Shown: piece after piece, positions 35,802 through 44,107 of the stretch
How positions within the stretch are numbered: the stretch's first letter is position 1
How the letters are laid out: each line of letters begins with the position of its first letter
Assembly: GCF_902506575.1 (NCBI RefSeq)
Contig: NZ_LR732544.1
Span: forward strand, 865,078 to 929,077
Direction of reading: 5' to 3'
DNA length: 64,000 bases
Source: Streptomyces mexicanus
GTDB taxonomy: Bacteria; Actinomycetota; Actinomycetes; Streptomycetales; Streptomycetaceae
The notes under the pieces: generated by a model
Databases searched by the model: none
What the model saw: the letters and a program-made list of their open reading frames with translations, nothing else
Told to the model about the DNA's origin: nothing
Translations under genes and position numbers: made by a program

Positions 35802-37463
35802 CTACGCGGGCAGGTTCCACTTCTGCGTGCCCAGGCCGTTGCAGTCGTAGATCTGCAGCCGGGTGCCGTTGGCCGTGGCCCCGGAGGGGATGTCCAGGCA
35901 GCGGCCGGACTGCGGGTTCAGCAGCGAACCGTCGGCCTGATGGCGCCACTGCTGGCCGCCGGCGCCGTTGCAGTCCCACAACTGCACCTTGGTGAAGTTC
36001 GCCGTGCCGTTGCCGTCGATGTCCAAACACCGGCCGAACGCGCGCAGTGTGCCGTCCGGTGCCACCGACCAGCGCTGACCGGTGGCGGTGTTGCAGTCCC
36101 AGAGCTGGACGGCCTTGCCGTTGCCACTGATGTTGGTGTCCACGTCGAGGCACCTGCCGGACACCCACGGGGTGGTGACCTGCCCGACGGGACCGCCGAG
36201 GGCGCCCGTGTTGAAGCGGACCTGGCACTGGTTGCCGGTGCCGAGCCAGGTGGCGCTCAGGTAGAGGAACGAGGTGCCGTCCGCGCGCGGCACGATCGGT
36301 GAGCTGTAGCCGGGGCAGGAGGGTTCACCGCTGTCGTAGCCGCCGGTCGGGTCCGTCTTGACGGGTGCCTCGATCTCGGTCCACTCGCCGGAGCCGAGGT
36401 GGGTGTTGGCGAACACCACGGTCCCGGACTCGGTCATCACGGACTTGCTGCCGGTGGGCCCGGTCACCACGCGCTGCCCGGACAGCAGGAGTGTGCCCTG
36501 CGCACCGCCGCCGGGCACCCAGGCGAGGTACGGGGTGTGCAGCAGCTGCCGGCCGTCGGCGGTCTGCACCAGGGTGCCCGGGTTGTCGGCGGGCGCCCAG
36601 TTCAGGCCGTCCGGGCTGGTCTTGGTGTACACCTCGCAGGCGTGGTCGGCGTCGGTGGCGTCGCGGCACATCTCGTAGGACATCATGAAGGTGCCGTCGG
36701 GCAGCGGGACCACGACCGACATGCCCGGCCGGGCCAGGTTGTCGGAGGGGAAGGCCACGTCCTGGGTGAGGGCGGAGCTCCAGGTCCGTCCGCCGTCGGT
36801 GGAGGTGTAGTGGCCGATGATCTGGTTGTTGGCCGGGCTGTTCGCGGGGCGCTCGTCGGAGATGAAGCAGGCCAGGGTGTTGTTCGGGGCGAGCAGGAAC
36901 CAGGGTTCCCAGATGCCGTGCCCGATGGTGTCGGGCAGTCCGCTGGTCCGGGTGCAGTCGGACAGGTACTGCCAGGTCACACCGTGGTCGGTGCTCTTGA
37001 AGACCTCGATCTTCTGGGTGGTGTAGTCGCCGACCTGCCAGGCGGTGCCGGCGGCCAGCAGATCGCCGGCGTTCAGTCCGTTCGCGGTGCGGGGCACCTC
37101 GTACAGCACGGGGGCCTCGATGTCCCAGCCCGGGGTGTGGGAGGTGATGGTGGACAGGGGTGTCGAGCTCCAGGTCAGGCCGGCGTCGGTGCTGCGGTAG
37201 ACCGGCAGTGCGTTGGTGCCGCCCTGGTTGCGCCGGGCGAACGTGGCGAGCATGGTCCGGCCCGACGAGCCGTCGTGGTCGAGGCGGACGGCCCGCGGGT
37301 AGCTGTCGTCACCCTGCGGGTAGGCCGACAGGTCCGGGGAGGCCAGTACCTGGCCGGCGGGCGCGGCCGTGGCGGCCGGGGCCCACAGGGACAGCAGGGC
37401 CGCGACGAGCGCGAGCACGCCGAGCAGGACCGGCGCTCTGCGCCCGGGCGAGTGTGTGTGCAC
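35802..37463 (-). CDS. secreted BNR-repeat sialidase-superfamily protein with ricin-B lectin domain
   Basis: A 553-residue secreted protein. A Sec signal (APVLLGVLALVAALLSLWAP) is followed by a six-bladed propeller with Asp-box repeats (STDAGLTW, STDHGVTW, STDGGRTW) and the SYPRAVRLDHDGSSG opening. The C-terminal 130 residues are a ricin-B/CBM13 lectin with three QxW-type repeats (GQRWSV, GQQWRH, TQKWNL). The propeller is of the sialidase superfamily; exo-arabinanase (GH93) or sialidase (GH33) are both possible. GTG 37463 follows AAAGGAG. It lies next to the GH2 gene, suggesting joint glycan breakdown. Confidence 0.85.
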   Translation of the reverse strand: MHTHSPGRRAPVLLGVLALVAALLSLWAPAATAAPAGQVLASPDLSAYPQGDDSYPRAVRLDHDGSSGRTMLATFARRNQGGTNALPVYRSTDAGLTWSSTPLSTITSHTPGWDIEAPVLYEVPRTANGLNAGDLLAAGTAWQVGDYTTQKIEVFKSTDHGVTWQYLSDCTRTSGLPDTIGHGIWEPWFLLAPNNTLACFISDERPANSPANNQIIGHYTSTDGGRTWSSALTQDVAFPSDNLARPGMSVVVPLPDGTFMMSYEMCRDATDADHACEVYTKTSPDGLNWAPADNPGTLVQTADGRQLLHTPYLAWVPGGGAQGTLLLSGQRVVTGPTGSKSVMTESGTVVFANTHLGSGEWTEIEAPVKTDPTGGYDSGEPSCPGYSSPIVPRADGTSFLYLSATWLGTGNQCQVRFNTGALGGPVGQVTTPWVSGRCLDVDTNISGNGKAVQLWDCNTATGQRWSVAPDGTLRAFGRCLDIDGNGTANFTKVQLWDCNGAGGQQWRHQADGSLLNPQSGRCLDIPSGATANGTRLQIYDCNGLGTQKWNLPA

Positions 37464-37570
37464 GGATCGACTCCTTTGCGGTGGGTGCCGAGTGGTGCGG
37501 GACGGGGCGGATGCCGCTGTGGAGGCGGCACCCGCCCGGGTGGTGCACGGGCCCGGCGGGGCGGGCCCGG

Positions 37571-39508
37571 TCAGCGGGCGGCCGCGCGGGCCAGCGGGTC
37601 GTCGCCGACGTACGGCTCGGTGCGGGTGTCCACGTCGAGCGCGGCGCGGGCGACGACCGTGCCGTCCATGACGAGCGCCAGGTGCAGCCGCCCGCTGGTC
37701 CATCCCTCGGGCAGTGCGGCGGGGACGGGGACGGGCGCGCCCAGGGGGGACGGCTTGGCCTCGGCACGGCAGCCGGGCACGGCCGCGCCGGTGCCCTCGG
37801 GCGTGGCCCCGTACACCGGCGTCCACGCGGCGTGCAGCAGCCCGGTGACGGGTTCGCCGCCGTGGTGCGAGACGCGCACGGAGAGGCTGAACTCCCGCTC
37901 CGCCGTGAGCAGATCGCGTCCCGGCGCCACCGGGGTGACGTCCAGGACGAGCGTGGTCGGCGCGTTCACGTGCGCCGGGTCCACGCCTGCGAGGTCCTTG
38001 GCCTCGCGGTTGAAGTCCAGCAGTCCGGCGCTCTCGTGCTCGATGTCGTACAGCTCGGTGTAGACGTATCCGGCGAGCCGGTCGTGGCGGCGCATCTCCT
38101 GGGTCTGCCAGCGCAGGTGCCAGGCCCGCTCCAGGGCGGTGAAGCCGCCGCCGTACTCGCTGTTGAGGTTCGGCAGGCCGCGCAGCGGCTGGCCGGGCAC
38201 GGCGAGCTTCTTGTGCACCAGGTGGTCGGGGCCGAGCCGGACGGGGAAGTCGTCGCGCCGCCCGGCGAGCAGATCGGCGATCGTCGTGGCCCAGGAGGCG
38301 GCGCTCTCGTCGTAGTAGTGCCAGTCGAGCAGGTCGGTCCGCACGTGCGTCCAGCCGGAGTTGTCCACGGCGGGCCGGGTGGAGTCGAGGGCCTTGAGCC
38401 GGTCGTAGGCGTCGATGACCGCCCGCTGCTTGGCCGGGTCACCGGGGATGTCCCAGTCCAGGCCCCATTCCTCGTTGTACAGGCCCCAGATGACGATGGC
38501 GGGGGAGTTGCCGTCGCGTTCCACCATCGCGTCGATCTGCTCGGCGAACGCGGCGGTGGAGGCGTCCGAGAAGCGGCCGGGTGAGGCGGGTTCGGCCCAC
38601 AGGAGCATGCCGAGGGTGTCGGCATGGTGGACGAAACGCGGGTCCTCCAGCTTCAGGTGTTTGCGTACGAGGTTGTAGCCGGCCGCCGCGGCGAGCCGAA
38701 GGTCACGGCGCAGCGCGGCGTCGTCGGGCGCGGTGATGCCGGTGCCGGGCCAGTAGCCCTGGTCGAGCACGCCGCGCACGAACAGCCGCTGACCGTTGAG
38801 GTACAGCGCCTCGCCGTCGACGGTGATCGACCGCAGGCCGGTGTAGCAGGTGACCCGGTCGCTGCCGTCGGCGCTGGTCAGTTCGGCGTCGACGTAGTAC
38901 AGGTGCGGGTCCTCGGGGGACCACAGGCGCGGTGCGGCCAGCGGCAGTTCGCCGGTGGCCCGCCCGTCGGGGCCGACCTCCAGCCGCGCGGTGGTGCTCT
39001 CGCCGCGTACGCGCAGCCGCAGGACGGCGGTCGCGGTGTGCGGACCGCGCACGGTGGCCTCGGCGGCGATGCCGGTCAGACCGTCGGTGGGGCGCAGCCG
39101 CAGGGCGGCCAGGTGGGTGGCCGGCCTGGGCTCCAGCCACACGCTCTGCCAGATGCCGGAGGACGGGGTGAAGCAGACGCCGTCGTAGTCGTCGCGGGGC
39201 ATGCTGCGCTGCTTGCCGTGGGCGATGTGCCGCTTGTCGGAGGGGGCGTGGACGCGGACGGTGAGCAGTTGCTCCCCGTCACCCAGCGCGTCGGTGACAT
39301 CGGCCGAGAAGGGCGTGTAGCCGCCCTCGTGGCAGGCCACCTCGGTGTCGTTGACCCACACCGTGGCCGCGTGGTGGACGGCGCCGAAGTGCAGGACGAC
39401 CCGCTGTCCCGCCCAGTCGGCCGGCACCGTGAAGGTGCGCCGGTACCACGCGGTCTCCAGCCAGTGTGCGGCGATGCCCGAGGCGGGAGTCTCCCAGGCG
39501 AAGGGCAC
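37571..39508 (-). CDS. glycoside hydrolase family 2 protein, 5'-truncated
   Basis: A 645-codon frame from an internal GTG. It contains the jelly-roll sugar-binding domain, immunoglobulin-like domain and TIM barrel with both glutamates (IWGLYNEEWG acid, LNSEYGG nucleophile). GH2 homology continues upstream of the GTG through WDFRADPGGRHAADQAEGY to RPSLNGT at about 39601, but no ATG, GTG or TTG precedes it. The natural start and promoter appear lost at the junction with the phospholipase C remnant. The GTG at 39508 would drop about 31 residues of the first domain. Substrate could be a beta-galactoside or beta-glucuronide. Confidence 0.72.
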   Translation of the reverse strand: MPFAWETPASGIAAHWLETAWYRRTFTVPADWAGQRVVLHFGAVHHAATVWVNDTEVACHEGGYTPFSADVTDALGDGEQLLTVRVHAPSDKRHIAHGKQRSMPRDDYDGVCFTPSSGIWQSVWLEPRPATHLAALRLRPTDGLTGIAAEATVRGPHTATAVLRLRVRGESTTARLEVGPDGRATGELPLAAPRLWSPEDPHLYYVDAELTSADGSDRVTCYTGLRSITVDGEALYLNGQRLFVRGVLDQGYWPGTGITAPDDAALRRDLRLAAAAGYNLVRKHLKLEDPRFVHHADTLGMLLWAEPASPGRFSDASTAAFAEQIDAMVERDGNSPAIVIWGLYNEEWGLDWDIPGDPAKQRAVIDAYDRLKALDSTRPAVDNSGWTHVRTDLLDWHYYDESAASWATTIADLLAGRRDDFPVRLGPDHLVHKKLAVPGQPLRGLPNLNSEYGGGFTALERAWHLRWQTQEMRRHDRLAGYVYTELYDIEHESAGLLDFNREAKDLAGVDPAHVNAPTTLVLDVTPVAPGRDLLTAEREFSLSVRVSHHGGEPVTGLLHAAWTPVYGATPEGTGAAVPGCRAEAKPSPLGAPVPVPAALPEGWTSGRLHLALVMDGTVVARAALDVDTRTEPYVGDDPLARAAAR

Positions 39509-39600
39509 CGTGATCCGCTGGTCGTAACCCTCGGCCTGGTCCGCTGCGTGGCGTCCGCCGGGGTCGGCGCGGAAGTCCCAGGTGCCGTTCAGGCTCGGGC

Positions 39601-40197
39601 GCCCTGCCCCGGCAGGAGCCCGGGCAGCGGCCCACGCGCCCGCTGAAGTACGCGCCGTACGTGGACGGTGCGGCGGACCCGGCGGCCGGGACCTTCGCGC
39701 TGACCTTCGCCTCCGGACCCGAGGCCGGGGCCGCCTTCCTCGTCACCTCCGGCAACCGCACCGACGGCCCGTGGACGTACACCACCGAGGCCTCACGGAC
39801 CGTCTCCGACAGGTGGAACTCGGTGTACTCGGGCGGCTCGCACGACCTGACCGTGCACGGCCCGAACGGCTTCCTGCGCGTGTTCCGGAACCCGGGGAGG
39901 ACGGCGGGGCCCGAGGTCACCGCGCGCCACGTCGGCGCGGACGTGGAGCTGACCTTCACCAACAAGGGCAGTGGCACGGTGTCGTTGAAGGTGACCTGCG
40001 GCTACGGGGCGGAGCCGGTGGTCGTGCCGGTCCGGCCCGGCGCCACCGTGCGGCGCCGCTTCGACCTCACGGCGAGCCGGCGCTGGTACGACCTGACGGT
40101 CACCTCCCCGGCCGACGCCGGCTTCCTGCGGCGGTTCGCCGGACATGTCGAGAACGGGCAGCCCGGCGTGAGCGACCCGGCGATCGCGACCGCCTGA
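39601..40197 (+). pseudogene. C-terminal remnant of phosphocholine-specific phospholipase C
   Basis: The frame encodes the two C-terminal DUF756 domains of bacterial phospholipase C: QEPGQRPTRPLKYAPY, GPWTYTTEASRT, HDLTVHGPNGFLRVFR, then RRWYDLTVTSPADAGFLRRF and GVSDPAIATA. Complete enzymes are about 650-700 residues with an N-terminal alkaline-phosphatase-like catalytic domain. That part, roughly 470-500 residues, is missing, and homology stops at about 39601. A GTG at 39661 could start a 178-residue fragment, but the catalytic domain would be absent. Confidence 0.8.
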
Positions 40198-40250
40198 CGC
40201 CGCCTTCGGCAAGCGGTTGCTCTGCGGCGGGCGCGCGGTAGTGTGCCCCG

Positions 40251-41108
40251 GTGACCACGCAATCGAACACACCGGCAGGCTGGTACCCCGACCCGCACGC
40301 GGCGGACGGGACGCTGCGGTACTGGGACGGCGCCCGGTGGACGGAGCACACCCACGCCGACCCCCGGGCCGCCGCGGCGCAGCAGGTTCCGCAGCCGCCG
40401 GCCGCGCAGGCCCCGGCGCAGGTCACCGTGCAGGGCGCCGCCGCGGACCCGCGGGTGCGGCACCAGGTCCAGCAGCAGGCCGGGGTCGCCCCCAGCGGCC
40501 GCGGCGGCGGCACCCTGTTCAGCGAGCCGGTGCTGGTGGTGAACCAGAAGGCCAAGCTGATCGAGCTGACCAACGAGTACAGCGTCTTCGACCAGAACGG
40601 CCATCAGCTCGGCACGGTCACCGAGATCGGGCAGAGCGCCCTGAAGAAGGCGCTGCGGTTCGTCTCCAGCCTCGACCAGTTCATGACGCACCGGCTGGAG
40701 ATCCGCGACGCCTACGGGCAGCCGCAGCTGGTGCTCACCCGGCCCGCCAAGCTCGTCAAGTCCCGGGTGGTCGTCTCCCGCCCGGACGGCTTCGAGGTCG
40801 GCGAGATCGTCCAGCAGAACGTCTTCGGCAAGATCAACTTCGCGATGAACGCGGGCGGCACACAGGTCGGCGCGATCAAGGCGGAGAACTGGCGGGCCTG
40901 GAACTTCGCCATCGTCGACCACGCCGACCACGAGGTCGCCCGGATCACCAAGACCTGGGAGGGCCTGGCCAAGACGATGTTCACGACCGCCGACAACTAC
41001 GTCCTGCAGATCCACTACCAGCTGCCCGAACCGCTGCTGAGCCTGGTGGTGGCCACGGCACTGACCGTCGACACCGCCCTGAAGCAGGACTCACGCGGTC
41101 TGGGCTGA
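40251..41108 (+). CDS. DUF2510/LURP-one-related (scramblase-like) protein
   Basis: A 285-residue protein. Residues 5-40 form a DUF2510 motif (TPAGWYPDPHAADGTLRYWDGARWTEHT), here in pieces AGWYPDP and LRYWDGARWT. A Pro/Ala/Gln linker follows, then from about residue 90 an LURP-one/phospholipid scramblase-like beta-barrel (LFSEPVLVVNQKAKLIELTNEYSVFDQNG, given as LVVNQKAKLIELTNEY). No cleavable signal is seen. Function is not known; a lipid-binding role is a guess. Its 3' end overlaps the DMT gene by 18 bp. Confidence 0.85.
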   Translation: MTTQSNTPAGWYPDPHAADGTLRYWDGARWTEHTHADPRAAAAQQVPQPPAAQAPAQVTVQGAAADPRVRHQVQQQAGVAPSGRGGGTLFSEPVLVVNQKAKLIELTNEYSVFDQNGHQLGTVTEIGQSALKKALRFVSSLDQFMTHRLEIRDAYGQPQLVLTRPAKLVKSRVVVSRPDGFEVGEIVQQNVFGKINFAMNAGGTQVGAIKAENWRAWNFAIVDHADHEVARITKTWEGLAKTMFTTADNYVLQIHYQLPEPLLSLVVATALTVDTALKQDSRGLG

Positions 41109-42320
41109 GCAGGACGGGGACTGCTCGGCCCGGCGGGCCGCCTCCTCCGGATCCCCGGCCGTGCGCGGGGCCGGCCGTGCGGAACCCGCCGGCACCGGGC
41201 CCCGGGGTGCGGGCAGCACCCGGTCCCGGGGCGTCGGCGGCGCAGGGTTCCGGGGAGTCGGACCCGCCGCGTTCCGGCGGGTGCGCAGCGCCGGTTCCTG
41301 CGACGCGGACTCCGCCTCCAGGGCGAGGACCGCGGCCACGGGGTGCGCCTCGTCCCCCTCGTACTCCCCGCGCTCGTGCCCGTCGCTGTCGGGCCCGTCG
41401 GTCTCCTGCTCGCCGCCCCCGTGCTCGCCGGCCGCGGGACCCGGCTGCCCGGCCGCGGCCGGACGGGAGGGTTCCGGGCGGGTGGGACCCCCGGGCGTGC
41501 CGGGCCGGGGCGCCCGCGACAGGTCGACGACCCCCCAGGCGGCGAGCGCCGCGCCCACCAGCGCGAGCAGCACGCCCACCGCGCCGCCCTGCAGGCCCTG
41601 ACCGAGCAGGGTGATGCCGATCACGGCGGCCGCCACCGGGTTGGCGAGCGTCACCACCGCCAGCGGCGCGCCCAGGCCGCCCCGGTAGGCGGTCTGCGAC
41701 AGCAGCAGCCCGCCCGTGGCGAAGGCCGCGACGAGCAGGGTGACGACGATCACGCGGGCGCTCAGCAGCGGCCCGGTGTGGTCCGTGGCGGCCACGGTCA
41801 CGGTCTGGGTGAGTGCCGAGGCCACCCCCGAGGCGACCCCGGAGGCGGTGGCGTGCCGCAGGCCCGGGCGCGCCCCGGGTCGCGACAGGGCGCCTATGAG
41901 GACCGCCGTGGCCCCCGCGACGGCCAGCGCCTGGGCGGGGCTGAGCACCTGCCGGGGCGCCGGTCCGGCCGCCGCGACCAGCAGGGCGGCCAGCCCGGCG
42001 AGCGTGCACACGGTGCCCCGCCACTCGGCCGCCACCACCCGTCGGCCCGCCATGCGCGCGCCCATGGGCACGGCCGCCACCAGGGTGAGCGCCCCCAGCG
42101 GCTGCACCACCGTGAGCGGGCCGTACTTGAGGGCCACCACGTGCAGCAGGGCCGCCGATCCGTTCAGGACCACGGTCCACCACCAGGCGCCCGAGCGCAG
42201 CAGCCGCAGCGCGCCGGAGCCCCCGGCGCGCGCGGCGAGCCGTTCCTGGAAGACGGCGGCGGCCGCGTAGGCCACGGCCGAGAACAGCGACAGCACGACG
42301 GCGAGCAGCACGGCGCTCAT
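41091..42320 (-). CDS. DMT superfamily transporter with long C-terminal tail
   Basis: A 409-residue membrane protein with eight to ten helices of the drug/metabolite transporter type, similar to magnesium/NIPA- or EamA-like proteins (LSLFSAVAYAAAAVFQERLAA; KYGPLTVVQPLGALTLV). The last ~115 residues form a Pro/Ala/Glu/Arg-rich, probably disordered cytoplasmic tail. ATG 42320 overlaps the PAP2-type gene stop by four bases, so they are an operon. Substrate unknown. Confidence 0.85.
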   Translation of the reverse strand: MSAVLLAVVLSLFSAVAYAAAAVFQERLAARAGGSGALRLLRSGAWWWTVVLNGSAALLHVVALKYGPLTVVQPLGALTLVAAVPMGARMAGRRVVAAEWRGTVCTLAGLAALLVAAAGPAPRQVLSPAQALAVAGATAVLIGALSRPGARPGLRHATASGVASGVASALTQTVTVAATDHTGPLLSARVIVVTLLVAAFATGGLLLSQTAYRGGLGAPLAVVTLANPVAAAVIGITLLGQGLQGGAVGVLLALVGAALAAWGVVDLSRAPRPGTPGGPTRPEPSRPAAAGQPGPAAGEHGGGEQETDGPDSDGHERGEYEGDEAHPVAAVLALEAESASQEPALRTRRNAAGPTPRNPAPPTPRDRVLPAPRGPVPAGSARPAPRTAGDPEEAARRAEQSPSCSAQTA

Positions 42321-43120
42321 CGGGCCGCCCCCACCAGGGTGTTGTCCTCCGCGCCCACGGCGGCCTCGGCCCTGCGGCGCCGGCCGGTCGTGGCCGGCAC
42401 GGGGCGCGGCAGGGGTACCACCAGCAGGGCGAGTCCGAGCAGCGCCGTTGCCGCGAGGGCGTCGAGCCAGTAGTGGTTGGCGGTGCCGACGATCACCAGC
42501 AGGGTGAGCAGCGGATGCAGCAGCCACAGCCAGCGCCAGCGCGAGCGGGTGGCGACGACGAGCGCGATCGCCACCATCAGCGCCCAGCCGAAGTGCAGCG
42601 ACGGCATGGCCGCGAACTGGTTCGACAGGTGGTCGGCCTTCGGCGGCCCGTACACCGACGGCCCGTACACGCGCCCGGTGTCGATCAGCCCCGCCTCGCC
42701 GAGCATGCGCGGCGGCGCGAGCGGGAAGGTCAGGTGCAGCACCAGGGCCGCGGCCGTCAGCGCGGCCAGCACGCGGCGGGTCCACACGTAATGGGCCGGA
42801 CGCCGCAGGTACAGCCAGATCAGCAGGCCCGCGGTGGCCGGGAAGTGCACGGTCGCGTAGTAGGTGTTCGCGAGGTGCACGAGGGTGTCGCCGTGCAGCA
42901 GCAGGGACTGCACCGAGGCCTCGCCGGGCAGGTGGACCGCCCGTTCGACGTCCCATACGTGATGCGCGTTGTGGAAGGCCTCGCCGGTGTGGTCCGCGGC
43001 CAGCTGCCGGCCGGCCTTGTAGACGAGGAACAGCCCCGCGACGAGCAGCAGCTCGCGTACGAGCGGAGGCCGTGCGGGCCTGGTGGGCCCGGCCGCGGCG
43101 GCCTCGGTTCGGGATGTCAT
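42317..43120 (-). CDS. PAP2-superfamily (inositolphosphotransferase-like) membrane protein
   Basis: A 267-residue membrane protein with six helices. The motifs PPRMLGEAGLIDTG, MPSLHFGWALMVA and ANHYWLDALAATALLGL are those of the PAP2-related aureobasidin/IPC-synthase-type family, whose His and Asp residues carry out phosphotransfer on lipids. ATG 43120 has GAGGGGA. It diverges from a TetR gene across an operator array and is the first gene of an operon with the DMT transporter, so TetR probably controls both. Confidence 0.87.
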   Translation of the reverse strand: MTSRTEAAAAGPTRPARPPLVRELLLVAGLFLVYKAGRQLAADHTGEAFHNAHHVWDVERAVHLPGEASVQSLLLHGDTLVHLANTYYATVHFPATAGLLIWLYLRRPAHYVWTRRVLAALTAAALVLHLTFPLAPPRMLGEAGLIDTGRVYGPSVYGPPKADHLSNQFAAMPSLHFGWALMVAIALVVATRSRWRWLWLLHPLLTLLVIVGTANHYWLDALAATALLGLALLVVPLPRPVPATTGRRRRAEAAVGAEDNTLVGAAR

Positions 43121-43200
43121 GCCCGGTCCCCTCGCTGGCGGTGTGCGTGGTGCGTGGTGCCGCGTTGCGGGGCAGGGCGGTGTGTCCGTCCCCACGGCAT

Positions 43201-43276
43201 CGATACGGTAGCGTACCGATACGTCAGTGTACCGATACGGTCGAGTACCGGTACACTGGCGTATCGGTAGGCGAAC
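43201..43276. promoter_or_regulatory. array of TACCGATAC operator half-sites
   Basis: CGATACGGTA, TACCGATACG, TGTACCGATAC, GTACCGGTACA and GTATCGGTA occur in a row, in both orientations, between the PAP2-type and TetR genes. TGTACCGATAC (43229-43239) and GTACCGGTACA (43246-43256) make an almost perfect inverted repeat. The arrangement suggests cooperative binding of several TetR dimers. Confidence 0.75.
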
Positions 43277-43344
43277 CCCCCGGGCGGCGCGCCACACTGG
43301 ACAGCGCCGGAGGACCACGGGACCTCGAGCGAGGAGAAGAAGCG

Positions 43345-43962
43345 ATGACGTCGCAGGCCGCGGACGGACCGGAGACGGTTGTCGCCTCGCGCCGCTCCAA
43401 GATCACGCCCGAGCGTGAGCGGGAGTTCTTCGACGCCGTGCTCGACCAGATCCGCGAGTGCGGGTACGACGCCGTCACCATGGAGGGCGTCGCCGCCAGC
43501 ACCCGGTGCAGCAAGTCCACGCTCTACCGGCAGTGGCGGAGCAAGCCGCAGTTCGTGGTGGCCGCGCTGCGGGCCAACCGCCGCACGCGGTTCGCCGGCA
43601 TCGACACCGGCTCGCTCGCCGAGGACCTGCGGCAGGCCGCACGGGCCGCGGGCGAGTGGTCGGGCAAGGACACCCGGCTGCTGCAGGCCCTGGGCCACGC
43701 CATCATGCAGGATGCGGAGCTGAAGAAGGCGCTGCGCGAGGCGCTGGTGGAGCCGGAGGTCGCCGCTCTGCGGGAGATCCTGCGGCGCGGGGTCGAGCGC
43801 GGCGAGGTCCGCGCCGACAACCCGGCGCTGGAGCACGTGCCCGCGCAGATGTTCGGTGTGCTGCGCATCCGGCCCGTGCTGGAGGGGGAGTACGCCGACC
43901 CGGACTACATGGTCCGGTTCGTGGAGACCAGTGTGCTGCCCGCGCTCGGGCTCACACCCTGA
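43345..43962 (+). CDS. TetR family transcriptional regulator
   Basis: A 205-residue TetR protein with HTH residues TMEGVAASTRCSKSTLYRQWRSKPQFV. The C-terminal part resembles the TetR_C_16-type domain seen in regulators of efflux genes (HAIMQDAELKKALREALVEPEVAALREI). ATG 43345 follows GAGGAGAAG. The operator array lies 70-145 bp upstream, between it and the PAP2/DMT operon. Confidence 0.92.
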   Translation: MTSQAADGPETVVASRRSKITPEREREFFDAVLDQIRECGYDAVTMEGVAASTRCSKSTLYRQWRSKPQFVVAALRANRRTRFAGIDTGSLAEDLRQAARAAGEWSGKDTRLLQALGHAIMQDAELKKALREALVEPEVAALREILRRGVERGEVRADNPALEHVPAQMFGVLRIRPVLEGEYADPDYMVRFVETSVLPALGLTP

Positions 43963-44107
43963 CTCAGGCCGCCGTCCACGGGATGACTGGACGGTGACCT
44001 GATCGCGCCGCACCGTGGGGACGGGGGCGGCGCGCACCCCCCGGCCGGGTGGGGTTCCTCTGGAGCGGAGAGGCGCCCCACCCGGCCGACATGCGCTCGC
44101 CGACCGC

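Noticed and set aside
40209..40220. GCAAGCGGTTGC as a LacI-type operator
   Set aside because: Imperfect, short, and located before a gene without link to sugar use; too weak to report as a site.
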